Of a DNA stretch of 13,670 nucleotides, positions 5,091-13,482 are shown in pieces. The DNA is from Syntrophobacterales bacterium (GTDB lineage Bacteria > Desulfobacterota > Syntrophia > Syntrophales > UBA6807). The notes beneath the pieces were generated by a model. That model searched no databases, was not told where the DNA came from, and saw only the letters and a list, made by a program, of their open reading frames with translations. The stretch lies in contig JAGGSD010000398.1 in assembly GCA_021159265.1 (NCBI GenBank), forward strand, positions 1-13,670, in the 5' to 3' direction. The position numbers and the translations under genes were made by a program. Numbering within the stretch: position 1 is the stretch's first letter; each line of letters starts with the position of its first letter.

Positions 5091-8000
5091 GTGAGAAAAG
5101 TTATAGAAAAAAACAGATTGTTTTCTGATCCCTCCTTGCGTGCCTTCATTGACAGAATATCTCAGGGGGAAAAGCACATAACGGCCCGCGGGCTTCATGG
5201 CTCGTCAATGGCCCTTATCCTTTCTATCCTTGTTAGAAGCGTCAAAAGAACACTGCTAATCATCAGTCCCGGTATAGAGGAGGCAAAGGATGCCTGCCGG
5301 GATTTCTCTTTTTTCCTTGGTGAAGAAGATGTCTTTCTTATGCCCCCGCTGGATACGACATCCCAGGACATAATATCTTCTCAGAGAGATACAACGTCAA
5401 ACAGGATAAAAACTCTTTGCAAATTGCTGCTGGATAAACCATCTGTCGTAGTCGTACCCTTAAAGGCCGCCCTACAAAAGGTTGTCCCCGCAAGTGTTCT
5501 CGGAAATTATCTGGAAACTGTGTCTATCGGAGATTACCTCGACAGGGATCAGTTTATTACAAAACTGACTGAAGGTGGCTATGAAAGAGTTCCATTGGTA
5601 GAAGAAGAAGGCGAATTCAGTATAAGGGGTCACATCATAGATGTTTATCCTCCCATCGTTCTGAACCCTTTGAGAATGGAGTTTGTAGGGGATGAAATAG
5701 AGTCGATCAGGGAATTTGATCCGATAACCCAGCGCTCCAGAAAGGAATTGCCTGAATTCATTCTCCCTCCCGCAGGCGAGTTGATCATGTCCGCAGGAGC
5801 AAAGGAAAGAGCCCTGAAAAATTTCAGAACCAGGGCAAATGATCTGGAACTCTCCAGGGCGCATAGAGACCATCTTATCAATATCATCGACAATGGCCTG
5901 ACGTCTTCTGTCAATCCCCATCTTTTGTCTCTGTTTTACGGGAATTTGGCTTCAGCTTCCGACGGTCTTGATACACTCTTTGATTATGCGCCAAAGAACA
6001 GTATTGTTGTCCTTGATGATTTCCCTGCCCTTGAACAGGCGGAGGAGAGCATTGAAAATGGTATAGACCGGTTTTTACTGAAGGCCAGAAATGAAGGAAA
6101 ATTTTATCTGGAAAAGGATTCCTTTTTCGTACCGGTAAATAATCTGTTAAAAGTATATGAGTACCTCCAGCGTGTATATTTGGAAAACCTGCAGATTGAT
6201 GCACATCGCGGCGCTGGTAAAGATGCCGTCAGATTTAACGTAGAACAAAATGTGGGGTTGAAGCAGGATAAATCGACATTCTTAAAGAGGGAAAATGGCC
6301 TGCTTACTGCTCTTGCAGACAAGATAAAAAATTGGATTAATGAAGGAAACCTCGTTGTCTTTTTGTGCGGCGAGGAGGATCAGCAGCGAATGTTTCACCT
6401 GCTGGAGGGGTATTCTCTTCCCGTCAGACAATCGGAGTTGCCATTTTTTTCTGAGCTTGATGTTCATAATGGTCAAGGCCGTTTAATACTCCAGATCGGT
6501 AAAATCAAAGAAGGATTTTGCTATCCCTCCATGAAACTGATTGTTATCGGTGAAGAAGAAATCTTCGGCAGAAAAATAAAGAGGAAAAGAAAAGCTTATG
6601 CCAGAGAAGGCTTCTTTCTCAAATCATTCGGGGAGTTACAGGAGGGTGATTTTGTCGTGCATGGGGACCACGGCATAGGTATTTACCGTGGATTGAAAAA
6701 GCTGGAAATAAGGGATGTTGAAAATGATTTTCTCCTTTTAGAATATATGGGAGGGGACAAACTGTACATTCCCGTAGATCGACTGGATCAAATTCAAAGA
6801 TATATTGGTCCAGATGGCCATATTCCGGGTGTGGACAAACTGGGAGGCACATCGTGGGAAACGGCAAAAAGCAGGGTTAAAAAATCGGTCCGCGCCATTG
6901 CGAAAGAACTGGTTGCAATCTATGCTGCCAGGGAGGTCATGGAAGGGCATAAATTTCCTCCTCCTGACAGATATTACGAAGAATTCGCGTCTTCTTTTGA
7001 GTATGAGGAAACACCCGACCAGGCAAATGCCATCGAAGATGTAAATATGGATATGAGTGATTCCAAGCCTATGGACAGATTAATCTGCGGGGACGCCGGT
7101 TTTGGCAAGACCGAGGTGGCGGTCAGGGCTTCCTTCAGGAGCGTCATGGATGGCAAGCAGGTGGCGGCCCTCGTTCCGACAACGATTCTTGCGGAGCAGC
7201 ACTATCAGACATTTTCCGAAAGGTTTGAGAATTATCCCGTTCGCATTGAGGTTCTTAACCGGTATAAAACAAAGGCAGAGCAAAAAAAGATCGTGGAGGA
7301 TATAAACAGGGGATTGGTGGATATCGCCATAGGGACGCAAAGGGTTTTACAGAAAGATGTGACTTTCAAAGATCTGGGATTGGTGATTATTGATGAAGAG
7401 CAGCGTTTTGGAGTCAGCGATAAAGAAAAGTTAAAAAAGCTTCGCAATCTTGTCGATGTCCTTACGCTGTCGGCGACACCGATACCAAGGACTTTGCAAT
7501 TGTCCCTTGTCGGGATGAGGGATTTATCGGTTATTGATACCCCCCCTCAGGATCGACAGTCTGTCAAGGTCTATGTAGCGGAATTCGACGGGGATGTAAT
7601 AAAAGAAGCTATTGAAATGGAACTGGCAAGAGGCGGGCAGGTTTTCTTTATTCACGATCGTGTCAAATCCATATACAGTATGGCCCGTTTTGTGGAAAAA
7701 CTTCTTCCGGAGTCAAAAATCGGGGTTGCACATGGCCAAATGAAAGCAAGGGATCTCGAGAAGGTCATGGTAAATTTTATAAAGAAAGAGTATAATATTT
7801 TGATTTGCACCACGATTATTGGAGCCGGGGTTGATATCCCTGCGGCAAATACCATTATTATTAATCGTGCGGACAGATTCGGACTTTCTCAACTGTATCA
7901 ACTCAGAGGCAGAGTAGGAAGATCAAAAGAAGAAGCCCGATCTTATCTCCTGATTCCGAAAGGAGTGGCGCTTTCTCGTAATGCCCGGAAGAGACTCAAG

Positions 8001-8633
8001 ATCATCCAGGAGTTTTCTGAACCGGGGGCAGGGTTAAAAGTTGCGACACATGATCTCGAAATAAGAGGAGGGGGAAATTTCCTGGGGGCGTCACAATCGG
8101 GTCACATATCTGCTGTCGGCTACGAGATGTACACAGAGTTGATGGAAAAGACGGTAAGGGAATTAAAAGGAGAGAAAGTTCCTGAAGAGGAAATAAGGCC
8201 TGAAATTAATTTTGGCCTGCCTGCTTTTATACCGGATGATTATATTGCAGATGAGCACAGCAGGCTTGTAACCTACAAAAAGATATCGGCGGCCGCTTCG
8301 GAGGAGGATTTATCTGAGATGAGAGAGGGGTTGATCGATTGCTATGGTTTTGTGCCGCCCGAAGTTGACAATCTCATGGAAATCATCACGGTCAGAAATT
8401 ATCTGAAGAAAATAATGGTAAAAAAAATGGAGTATGACGGGACAAATATGTTTATCGCTTTTCATGAGAATAGTCCCCTAGATCCATTGAAGATCATTAA
8501 TCTCAATCGAAACGGAAAATTGCCGGGAATGAAATTCACGCCTGACTTCAAGCTCCTCGTCTCCATGCCCGGGCTTAAAAAAAATGAAATTATCGATAAA
8601 GCTAAAAATCTGCTGAAAGAATTAATGAATTGA
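5091..8633 (+). CDS. mfd: transcription-repair coupling factor Mfd
   Basis: Mfd is an ATP-driven DNA translocase that pushes RNA polymerase off lesions and recruits UvrA for nucleotide excision repair of the transcribed strand. At 1180 residues it is full length (E. coli has 1148). The order is: an N-terminal UvrB-homology module; an RNA-polymerase-interaction (CarD-like) domain around 518-575 starting at GDFVVHGDHGIGIYRGL; a RecG-like helicase with Walker A GDAGFGKT (667-674) and DEEQ (768-771); TLSATPIPRT; the LRGRVGRS helicase motif; and a C-terminal TRCF domain. Start is GTG; no ribosome site is evident, but the downstream sequence aligns with normal Mfd N termini and no better start exists. 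The reading frame is intact throughout. It is followed 14 bases later by the SurA-type gene. Confidence 0.97.
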   Translation: MRKVIEKNRLFSDPSLRAFIDRISQGEKHITARGLHGSSMALILSILVRSVKRTLLIISPGIEEAKDACRDFSFFLGEEDVFLMPPLDTTSQDIISSQRDTTSNRIKTLCKLLLDKPSVVVVPLKAALQKVVPASVLGNYLETVSIGDYLDRDQFITKLTEGGYERVPLVEEEGEFSIRGHIIDVYPPIVLNPLRMEFVGDEIESIREFDPITQRSRKELPEFILPPAGELIMSAGAKERALKNFRTRANDLELSRAHRDHLINIIDNGLTSSVNPHLLSLFYGNLASASDGLDTLFDYAPKNSIVVLDDFPALEQAEESIENGIDRFLLKARNEGKFYLEKDSFFVPVNNLLKVYEYLQRVYLENLQIDAHRGAGKDAVRFNVEQNVGLKQDKSTFLKRENGLLTALADKIKNWINEGNLVVFLCGEEDQQRMFHLLEGYSLPVRQSELPFFSELDVHNGQGRLILQIGKIKEGFCYPSMKLIVIGEEEIFGRKIKRKRKAYAREGFFLKSFGELQEGDFVVHGDHGIGIYRGLKKLEIRDVENDFLLLEYMGGDKLYIPVDRLDQIQRYIGPDGHIPGVDKLGGTSWETAKSRVKKSVRAIAKELVAIYAAREVMEGHKFPPPDRYYEEFASSFEYEETPDQANAIEDVNMDMSDSKPMDRLICGDAGFGKTEVAVRASFRSVMDGKQVAALVPTTILAEQHYQTFSERFENYPVRIEVLNRYKTKAEQKKIVEDINRGLVDIAIGTQRVLQKDVTFKDLGLVIIDEEQRFGVSDKEKLKKLRNLVDVLTLSATPIPRTLQLSLVGMRDLSVIDTPPQDRQSVKVYVAEFDGDVIKEAIEMELARGGQVFFIHDRVKSIYSMARFVEKLLPESKIGVAHGQMKARDLEKVMVNFIKKEYNILICTTIIGAGVDIPAANTIIINRADRFGLSQLYQLRGRVGRSKEEARSYLLIPKGVALSRNARKRLKIIQEFSEPGAGLKVATHDLEIRGGGNFLGASQSGHISAVGYEMYTELMEKTVRELKGEKVPEEEIRPEINFGLPAFIPDDYIADEHSRLVTYKKISAAASEEDLSEMREGLIDCYGFVPPEVDNLMEIITVRNYLKKIMVKKMEYDGTNMFIAFHENSPLDPLKIINLNRNGKLPGMKFTPDFKLLVSMPGLKKNEIIDKAKNLLKELMN

Positions 8634-8647
8634 TCAAAGGAGCGGCA

Positions 8648-9616
8648 ATGAAGAATTTAAAGATATTGACAGCGATATGTGTTTTTTCGTTCATTACGGC
8701 AGTTTCATCGAGTGCCGCGGTGATAGACAGAATAGTGGCTGTTGTAAACGATGATATTATAACACTATCTGAATTGAACAGAGATCTCGAATCTTATATG
8801 AAAAGAGCGGGTAAATCTTTTAAGGGGACGGACAGAGAAAAATTCACGGAACAGTTGCGTTCAGCCATTTTGAATGATCTTATCAATAGGAAACTTGTTA
8901 TCCAGGAAGCCAAAAAAATAGGAATTGTTGTAACAGATGGTGACATAGATGATGCGATAGAAGATACTCTTAACAGAAGAAAGATGTCCATGAAAGAAAT
9001 GAAAGCCGCCATTGCCGGAGATGGGCATACATTTGAAGAATACAGGGAAGAGGTCCGTCAGCATCTGATGAAAATGCGCTTGATAGGCAGAGAAATCAGA
9101 AGCAGAATCACCGTAAGTCAGAAGGAAATTGGTGATTATTACCGTCAGCACAGGAATGATTACGAAGGAAAAGAAGCTGTCAGAATAAAACAGATACTGA
9201 TTATTATTCCCACAGGTTCTGATATAGAAACAAAACAAAAACTGAAAGAAAATGCTGAAGAAATATTGAAGAGATTAGAGAGCGGTGAATCCTTCAGCAC
9301 ATTGGCGGCAAAGTTCTCTCAAGGTCCGGCGGCAAAAGCGGGTGGTGACTTGGGTTATGTTGAAAAGGGACTGATGTTCCCGGTGGTGGATGAGATAGCC
9401 TTTAAATTAAAAACAGGAGAAACGAGCAAGATTATTGAATCCCCCATAGGATTTCATATCATTAAAGTCATTGATAAAAGGGGGGCGGGGGTTAAGCCGC
9501 TCGATTCGGTTAGGGAAGAGATCATGAGAAAAATAGGCAACAAGAAGATAGAGAGAAAGTTTCAGAAATGGCTTAAAGAGAAAAGAGAGGGATCTCTTAT
9601 TGAGATAAGACTGTGA
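8648..9616 (+). CDS. SurA/PpiC-type periplasmic peptidyl-prolyl isomerase
   Basis: This 322-residue exported folding factor has a cleavable signal peptide (hydrophobic 5-20, cleavage likely after SSSA or SSSAA near residue 23-24). It is followed by the SurA N-terminal opening VIDRIVAVVNDDIITLSEL and a helical chaperone region to about 170. A single PpiC rotamase domain (about 178-276) contains IKQILIII, GGDLGYVEKG and PIGFHIIKV. A short C-terminal helix, rich in basic residues, closes it. E. coli SurA has two rotamase domains, so this is the one-domain form common beside mfd in Desulfobacterota. The expected role is helping outer-membrane proteins fold. The ATG at 8648 has AAAGGAG 5 bases upstream and gives a proper signal peptide, unlike the TTG at 8630. 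Its ribosome site starts just after the mfd stop, so it is probably in one operon with mfd. Confidence 0.9.
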   Translation: MKNLKILTAICVFSFITAVSSSAAVIDRIVAVVNDDIITLSELNRDLESYMKRAGKSFKGTDREKFTEQLRSAILNDLINRKLVIQEAKKIGIVVTDGDIDDAIEDTLNRRKMSMKEMKAAIAGDGHTFEEYREEVRQHLMKMRLIGREIRSRITVSQKEIGDYYRQHRNDYEGKEAVRIKQILIIIPTGSDIETKQKLKENAEEILKRLESGESFSTLAAKFSQGPAAKAGGDLGYVEKGLMFPVVDEIAFKLKTGETSKIIESPIGFHIIKVIDKRGAGVKPLDSVREEIMRKIGNKKIERKFQKWLKEKREGSLIEIRL

Positions 9617-9727
9617 AAAAGTTTCGAGTTTCAAGTTGGCGCCCTGTCGGGCGAAATGTTTTCCAGTTTATATCCAATGTTTCAACTTTTTCCGAAGCCT
9701 CGAAACCCGAAACTAGAAACTTAAACT
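9617..9727. repeat. palindromic spacer repeat, GTTTCGAGTTTC type
   Basis: The whole spacer before uvrA is one imperfect inverted repeat. GTTTCGAGTTTC (9621-9632) pairs at 11 of 12 positions with GAAACTAGAAAC (9709-9720). GTTTCGAG also matches CTCGAAAC at 9699-9706. A small GC hairpin, CGCCC-TGTC-GGGCG, sits at 9640-9653. The arms share their unit with the element before mfd. No obvious uvrA promoter (such as a LexA box) or ribosome site is seen here. Confidence 0.6.
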
Positions 9728-12538
9728 ATGAAATACCTAAAGATCAGGGGCGCATGTCAGCATAACCTGAAAAACATAAACATCGATATTCCGAAAGATA
9801 AACTTGTTGTCATTACGGGTGTCAGCGGTTCGGGCAAATCTTCTCTGGCTTTTGATACCATATATGCCGAGGGCCAGAGACGATATGTGGAATCGCTTTC
9901 TACCTATGCCCGTCAGTTTATAGGTCAAATGGATAAGCCTGAAGTTGAATCCATCGAGGGTTTGTCTCCCGCCATAGCAATTGAACAGCGAACATTAAGC
10001 CAAAACCCCCGTTCCACAGTGGGGACGGTAACGGAAATATATGATTATCTCCGCCTCCTGTATGCCCGTGTCGGTGTTCCTCATTGTTACCGGTGCGGAA
10101 GGGAAATAAAATCCCAGACCGTTGACACAATGGTGGACAGCATACTTTCCCTTCCGGCGCAGGCAAAGATCAATATTCTCGCGCCTGTTGTAAGGGGGAA
10201 GAAGGGTGAATTTCAGAAGGAACTTAAAAAATTGCGGAGGGATGGGTTTGTCCGGATTCGTGTTGACGGCAAAGTTAAAGATCTCTCTGATGATATCGTT
10301 CCGGACAAAAAGAAACGTCATGAAATTGATGTCGTTGTTGATCGTCTAATCATTAACAGCGGGATCAGACAACGTTTGAGAGATTCAGTGGAGATTGCCC
10401 TGAGTCTTTCAAAGGGACTTATAAAAGTTCAGATTATAGATGGCGGAGAGGAGCTGGTTTTTAGCGAGGCCTATGCCTGTCCTGATTGCGGTATAAGCGT
10501 ACCAGAGCTTTCCCCGCGCATGTTCTCTTTTAACAGTCCCTATGGCGCCTGTCCCAAGTGCGGGGGGCTCGGCACAGATGTGTATTTTGATGAGAATCAG
10601 GTTGTTCCTGAACCGGGACTTTCTATAAGGGGCGGGGCTATTGCTCCCTGGGAGGGGAGAAAATCTCTTTATTTTTATCAGATGCTGGATGCCCTTTCCA
10701 AACACTACACGTTTGATATTAATGCTCCCTTCAATCAACTGCCTGAAAAGGTCAGACAAGTGCTTCTGTATGGTTCCGGAGATGAAGAAATTCAGTTCTA
10801 TTACGACAGAGGCAACAGGAGATATTTTTATAGCAAGGTCTTTGAAGGTGTAATGACCAGACTCAAGCGGCGCTATATGGAGGCGGATACTCATGAGATA
10901 AGAGATGATCTGTCAAGGTATATGAATATGAGGAATTGTGCTGCCTGTGGCGGCGCCAGATTAAAAGAGGAAAGTCTATCGGTGACCGTGGGAGGAAAGA
11001 ATATATATGAAGTGTGCCGGATGTCGATCGGCGAATGCATGGATTACTTCAATTCTCTGTCCCTCTCTCATCGGGAATCCGTCATTTCGGAGAGAATACT
11101 GAAGGAAATCAGGGAAAGGCTGAAATTCCTTGTGGATGTAGGAATGGATTATCTGAATCTGGCGCGGTCTGCGGGTACCCTTTCGGGCGGCGAAGAACAA
11201 CGTATAAGACTTGCTACTCAGATAGGATCAGGCCTCACAGGTGTTCTTTATGTCCTGGATGAACCTACGGTAGGGCTCCATCCAAGGGATAATGCCCGTC
11301 TTATCGCTACTCTGAAGAAACTGCGGGATTTGGGGAATACCGTCCTGGTGGTGGAACATGATGCCGAAATGATGATTTCCTCTGATGACGTTGTCGATAT
11401 GGGACCCGGCGCGGGATTGGATGGAGGAAGAGTCATCTTTCATGGTACACCCGGGGAGATTTGTAAATCAGAGGATTCCCTCACAGGAAAGTATATTTCA
11501 GGAAGATTGTCGATTCCCGTACCGGAAAAACGAAGAAACAATTCCGGCCGCTTTATAATCATAGAAGGAGCATCGGAAAATAACCTGAAAGACATAGAAA
11601 TCAAAATCCCCGTGGGTCTTTTTACCTGTGTTACGGGTGTATCGGGATCGGGTAAAAGCACCATGGTGATCGAAACCCTTTACAAGGTACTGCGCAGGAG
11701 ACTGAACAGATACAGGGGGCGGATGGGGAAAATAAAAAGAATAAGGGATGTCGGCGGGATTGAAAAAGTTGTTGCCATGAACCAGCAGCCCATAGGGCGT
11801 ACCCCCCGCTCAAATCCAGCCACCTATACAGGCGTGCTTTCACACGTACGGGATCTTTTCAGCCAGCTTCCGGAATCGAGAATGAGGGGATATAAACCCG
11901 GCAGGTTCAGTTTCAATGTTAAGGGAGGAAGATGCGAAGCGTGTCAGGGAGATGGCTTAAAGAGAATAGAAATGCATTTTTTGCCCGATGTTTATATAAC
12001 CTGTGATGTATGCGGGGGAAAGAGATTTAATGAGGATACTCTGGAGATTCGCTACAAGGGAAAGAATATAGCGGATATCCTGGATATGACCGTCAATCAG
12101 AGTCTCTCTTTTTTCAATAATATCCCCATAATAAAATCAAAATTGCAGCTTCTTTACGATGTGGGCCTGGGCTATATCAAATTGGGTCAATCCGCTACGA
12201 CCCTGTCCGGGGGTGAAGCCCAGAGATTAAAACTGGCCAGGGAACTGGGGAAGAGATTCAGGCGCAATATCCTTTATATTCTTGACGAACCAACGATCGG
12301 GCTTCATTTTGCCGATATTCACAGACTTCTTGAAGTATTGATGAGATTGGTTGATATGGGAAACACAGTCGTGGTGATCGAACACAATCTGGATGTAATC
12401 AAATCGGCCGATTATCTTATTGACCTCGGCCCCGAAGGAGGAGAAGGTGGAGGAAAGATCATTGCATCCGGCACACCAGAGGAAGTAGCAAAAACAGAAG
12501 GTTCTCTGACGGGTAATTTTTTGAGGAATGTTTTGTAG
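9728..12538 (+). CDS. uvrA: excinuclease ABC subunit A
   Basis: UvrA is the damage-sensing dimeric ATPase of nucleotide excision repair; it loads UvrB and is the partner recruited by Mfd. It is full length at 936 residues (E. coli has 940) and intact. The first ATPase has Walker A GVSGSGKS (31-38). A four-cysteine zinc module follows (Cys251, 254, 275, 278), then the signature LSGGEEQ (485-491) and LDEPTVGLHPRD. The second ATPase has Walker A GVSGSGKS (637-644), a zinc finger (Cys736, 739, 759, 762), LSGGEAQRLKLA and LDEPTIGLHFAD. In the first signature Glu490 replaces the usual Ala. The start is the ATG before KYLKIRGACQHNLKNI, the standard N terminus, despite a weak ribosome site. Repeat A begins only 9 bases after its stop codon. 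Confidence 0.98.
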   Translation: MKYLKIRGACQHNLKNINIDIPKDKLVVITGVSGSGKSSLAFDTIYAEGQRRYVESLSTYARQFIGQMDKPEVESIEGLSPAIAIEQRTLSQNPRSTVGTVTEIYDYLRLLYARVGVPHCYRCGREIKSQTVDTMVDSILSLPAQAKINILAPVVRGKKGEFQKELKKLRRDGFVRIRVDGKVKDLSDDIVPDKKKRHEIDVVVDRLIINSGIRQRLRDSVEIALSLSKGLIKVQIIDGGEELVFSEAYACPDCGISVPELSPRMFSFNSPYGACPKCGGLGTDVYFDENQVVPEPGLSIRGGAIAPWEGRKSLYFYQMLDALSKHYTFDINAPFNQLPEKVRQVLLYGSGDEEIQFYYDRGNRRYFYSKVFEGVMTRLKRRYMEADTHEIRDDLSRYMNMRNCAACGGARLKEESLSVTVGGKNIYEVCRMSIGECMDYFNSLSLSHRESVISERILKEIRERLKFLVDVGMDYLNLARSAGTLSGGEEQRIRLATQIGSGLTGVLYVLDEPTVGLHPRDNARLIATLKKLRDLGNTVLVVEHDAEMMISSDDVVDMGPGAGLDGGRVIFHGTPGEICKSEDSLTGKYISGRLSIPVPEKRRNNSGRFIIIEGASENNLKDIEIKIPVGLFTCVTGVSGSGKSTMVIETLYKVLRRRLNRYRGRMGKIKRIRDVGGIEKVVAMNQQPIGRTPRSNPATYTGVLSHVRDLFSQLPESRMRGYKPGRFSFNVKGGRCEACQGDGLKRIEMHFLPDVYITCDVCGGKRFNEDTLEIRYKGKNIADILDMTVNQSLSFFNNIPIIKSKLQLLYDVGLGYIKLGQSATTLSGGEAQRLKLARELGKRFRRNILYILDEPTIGLHFADIHRLLEVLMRLVDMGNTVVVIEHNLDVIKSADYLIDLGPEGGEGGGKIIASGTPEEVAKTEGSLTGNFLRNVL

Positions 12539-12546
12539 GTTTCCTT

Positions 12547-12658
12547 TTTGGCTCCGGATTTTGTTTCAGGCCTGACGAAGCTGACGCTTTTTTCGTAAAT
12601 ACGCATTCCAAATGCAGTCCGGGGACAAGAATGGAACCTTGAACCTGTGAACGGTTAC
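12547..12658 (+). repeat. repeat A, forward copy
   Basis: This copy runs from TTTGGCTCC to GAACCTGTGAACGGTTAC and is matched by an inverted copy at 12895-13014 with a handful of substitutions and one 8-base length difference near the end (the inverted copy has an extra CCCTTGAA-like segment). It contains TCAGGCCTGACGAAGCTGACGC and CGGGGACAAGAATGGAAC. No coding sense in either strand. Confidence 0.8.
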
Positions 12659-12706
12659 GTATATATTTAGATCATGTAATTACTCGCGTAGTCAGGCTGA
12701 AGTTAT

Positions 12707-12878
12707 TTAGTCCGTTAATTGTAAAGTTCATGCAAAAATGGCAAAAGAATTAAAAACAATCACGAAACCACGAAAAAAAAGAAAGTGCGAAATTAAATTT
12801 TCTTTTTCGTGTTTTCGTACTTTCGTGTTTTCGTGATAAAAATATATCTTGTTTGGTTCCGGCTTGTTCGGATTAGGA
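12707..12878 (+). repeat. repeat B, forward copy (empty site)
   Basis: The copy at 13245-13430 is its inverse, sharing nearly every base from TTAGTCC to TTAGGA. This copy lacks the 30-base GC-rich insertion (the empty site is GC at 12732-12733) but has an extra 16 bases of the TTTCGTGTTTTCGTG type. Internally it is itself palindromic: TCACGAAACCACGAAA from 12760 pairs with ACTTTCGTGTTTTCGTGA (12819-12836). Confidence 0.8.
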
Positions 12879-12894
12879 ATCAATAAGAAATAAA

Positions 12895-13014
12895 GTAACC
12901 GTTCACAGGTTCAAGGGTTCAATGTTCCATTCTTGTCCCCGGGCTGCATTTGGGATGCGTATTTACGAGAAAAGCGTCAGCTTCGTCAGGCCTGAACCAA
13001 AATCTGGAGCCAAA
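12895..13014 (-). repeat. repeat A', inverted copy
   Basis: This is the inverse of 12547-12658. It starts with GTAACCGTTCACAGGTTC and ends with GGAGCCAAA. It is separated from B by only 16 bases, so the order along the window is A, B, A', B', interleaved rather than nested. At its outer end lies the palindrome GCCAAATTGGC (13009-13019). Confidence 0.8.
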
Positions 13015-13096
13015 TTGGCAATTATTTGCGAAAATGAGCATTTTTGACGAGGACTTCAGGTCTTTAATGCTGCCTTTGTCCTTAACGCTGAACCAT

Positions 13097-13114
13097 GAAC
13101 CTGTGAACGGTTAC
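13097..13114 (+). repeat. third copy of the A-terminal 18-base motif
   Basis: GAACCTGTGAACGGTTAC occurs here exactly as at the end of A (12641-12658) and, inverted, at the start of A' (12895-12912). The sequence before it (13020-13096) differs from A, so either a different element shares this terminus or this is a rearranged remnant. Confidence 0.7.
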
Positions 13115-13141
13115 TAATTATCTTTCTTGTTATAAAGGTAA

Positions 13142-13161
13142 ATTTCTACATATGTGGAAAT
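13142..13161. repeat. 20-base near-perfect palindrome
   Basis: ATTTCTACATATGTGGAAAT is self-complementary at nine of ten pairs, the tenth being a T with G pair, and has no loop. It could be a protein-binding site or part of a decayed element. Nothing nearby decides this. The rest of 13115-13244 shows nothing I recognise. Confidence 0.4.
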
Positions 13162-13244
13162 ACGCGGAAAACCGAAGGGCTATTGTTTGTGCTTTGGACC
13201 GGATGCTGAGAATGTGATTTACAACTGACAGTGTATTTGTATTA

Positions 13245-13430
13245 TCCTAACCCGAACAAGCCGGAACCAAACAAGATATATTTTTATTACGAAAACACGA
13301 AAAAGAAAATTTAATTTTGCACTTTCTTTTTTTTCGTGGTTTCATGATTGTTTTTAATTCTTTTGCCAATTTTGCCTGTCTGCGTGCGGACACGCACAGG
13401 CAGGCACGAACTTTACAATTAAGGGACTAA
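13245..13430 (-). repeat. repeat B', inverted copy carrying the GC-rich insertion
   Basis: This is the inverse of 12707-12878, with 30 extra GC-rich bases at 13376-13405 and without the 16-base TTTCGTG duplication found in B. The two length differences exactly account for its 186 bases against 172 in B, so the alignment is otherwise gap-free. Confidence 0.8.
13376..13405. mobile_element. 30-base GC-rich palindrome inserted in repeat B'
   Basis: Imperfect palindrome (CTGTCTGCGTG, GGAC, ACGCACAGGCAGGC) present in B' and absent from B. The empty counterpart is GC at 12732-12733, and GC flanks the insertion on both sides, so a 2-base target duplication is possible. The same sequence type is found at 44-125, and its first 13 bases recur at 13658-13670. 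It has no coding capacity; any movement would need an enzyme acting in trans. Confidence 0.5.
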
Positions 13431-13482
13431 GGTGCACCCAATTACCTGGGTGGTTTCAGTTTTAAACTAATATCTGAATCAA

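Noticed and set aside
5472..6322. Minus-strand open frames under mfd (and similar ones under uvrA)
   Set aside because: They lie opposite intact, strongly conserved genes and read as low-complexity or shadow translations without domains.
8630..8647. TTG start for the SurA-type gene overlapping the mfd stop
   Set aside because: The extra residues would precede the signal peptide, and the AAAGGAG site would then lie inside the coding region.
12539..13430. CRISPR array
   Set aside because: The repeats are long, few, inverted and irregularly spaced, with no regular direct repeat and spacer pattern and no cas genes.
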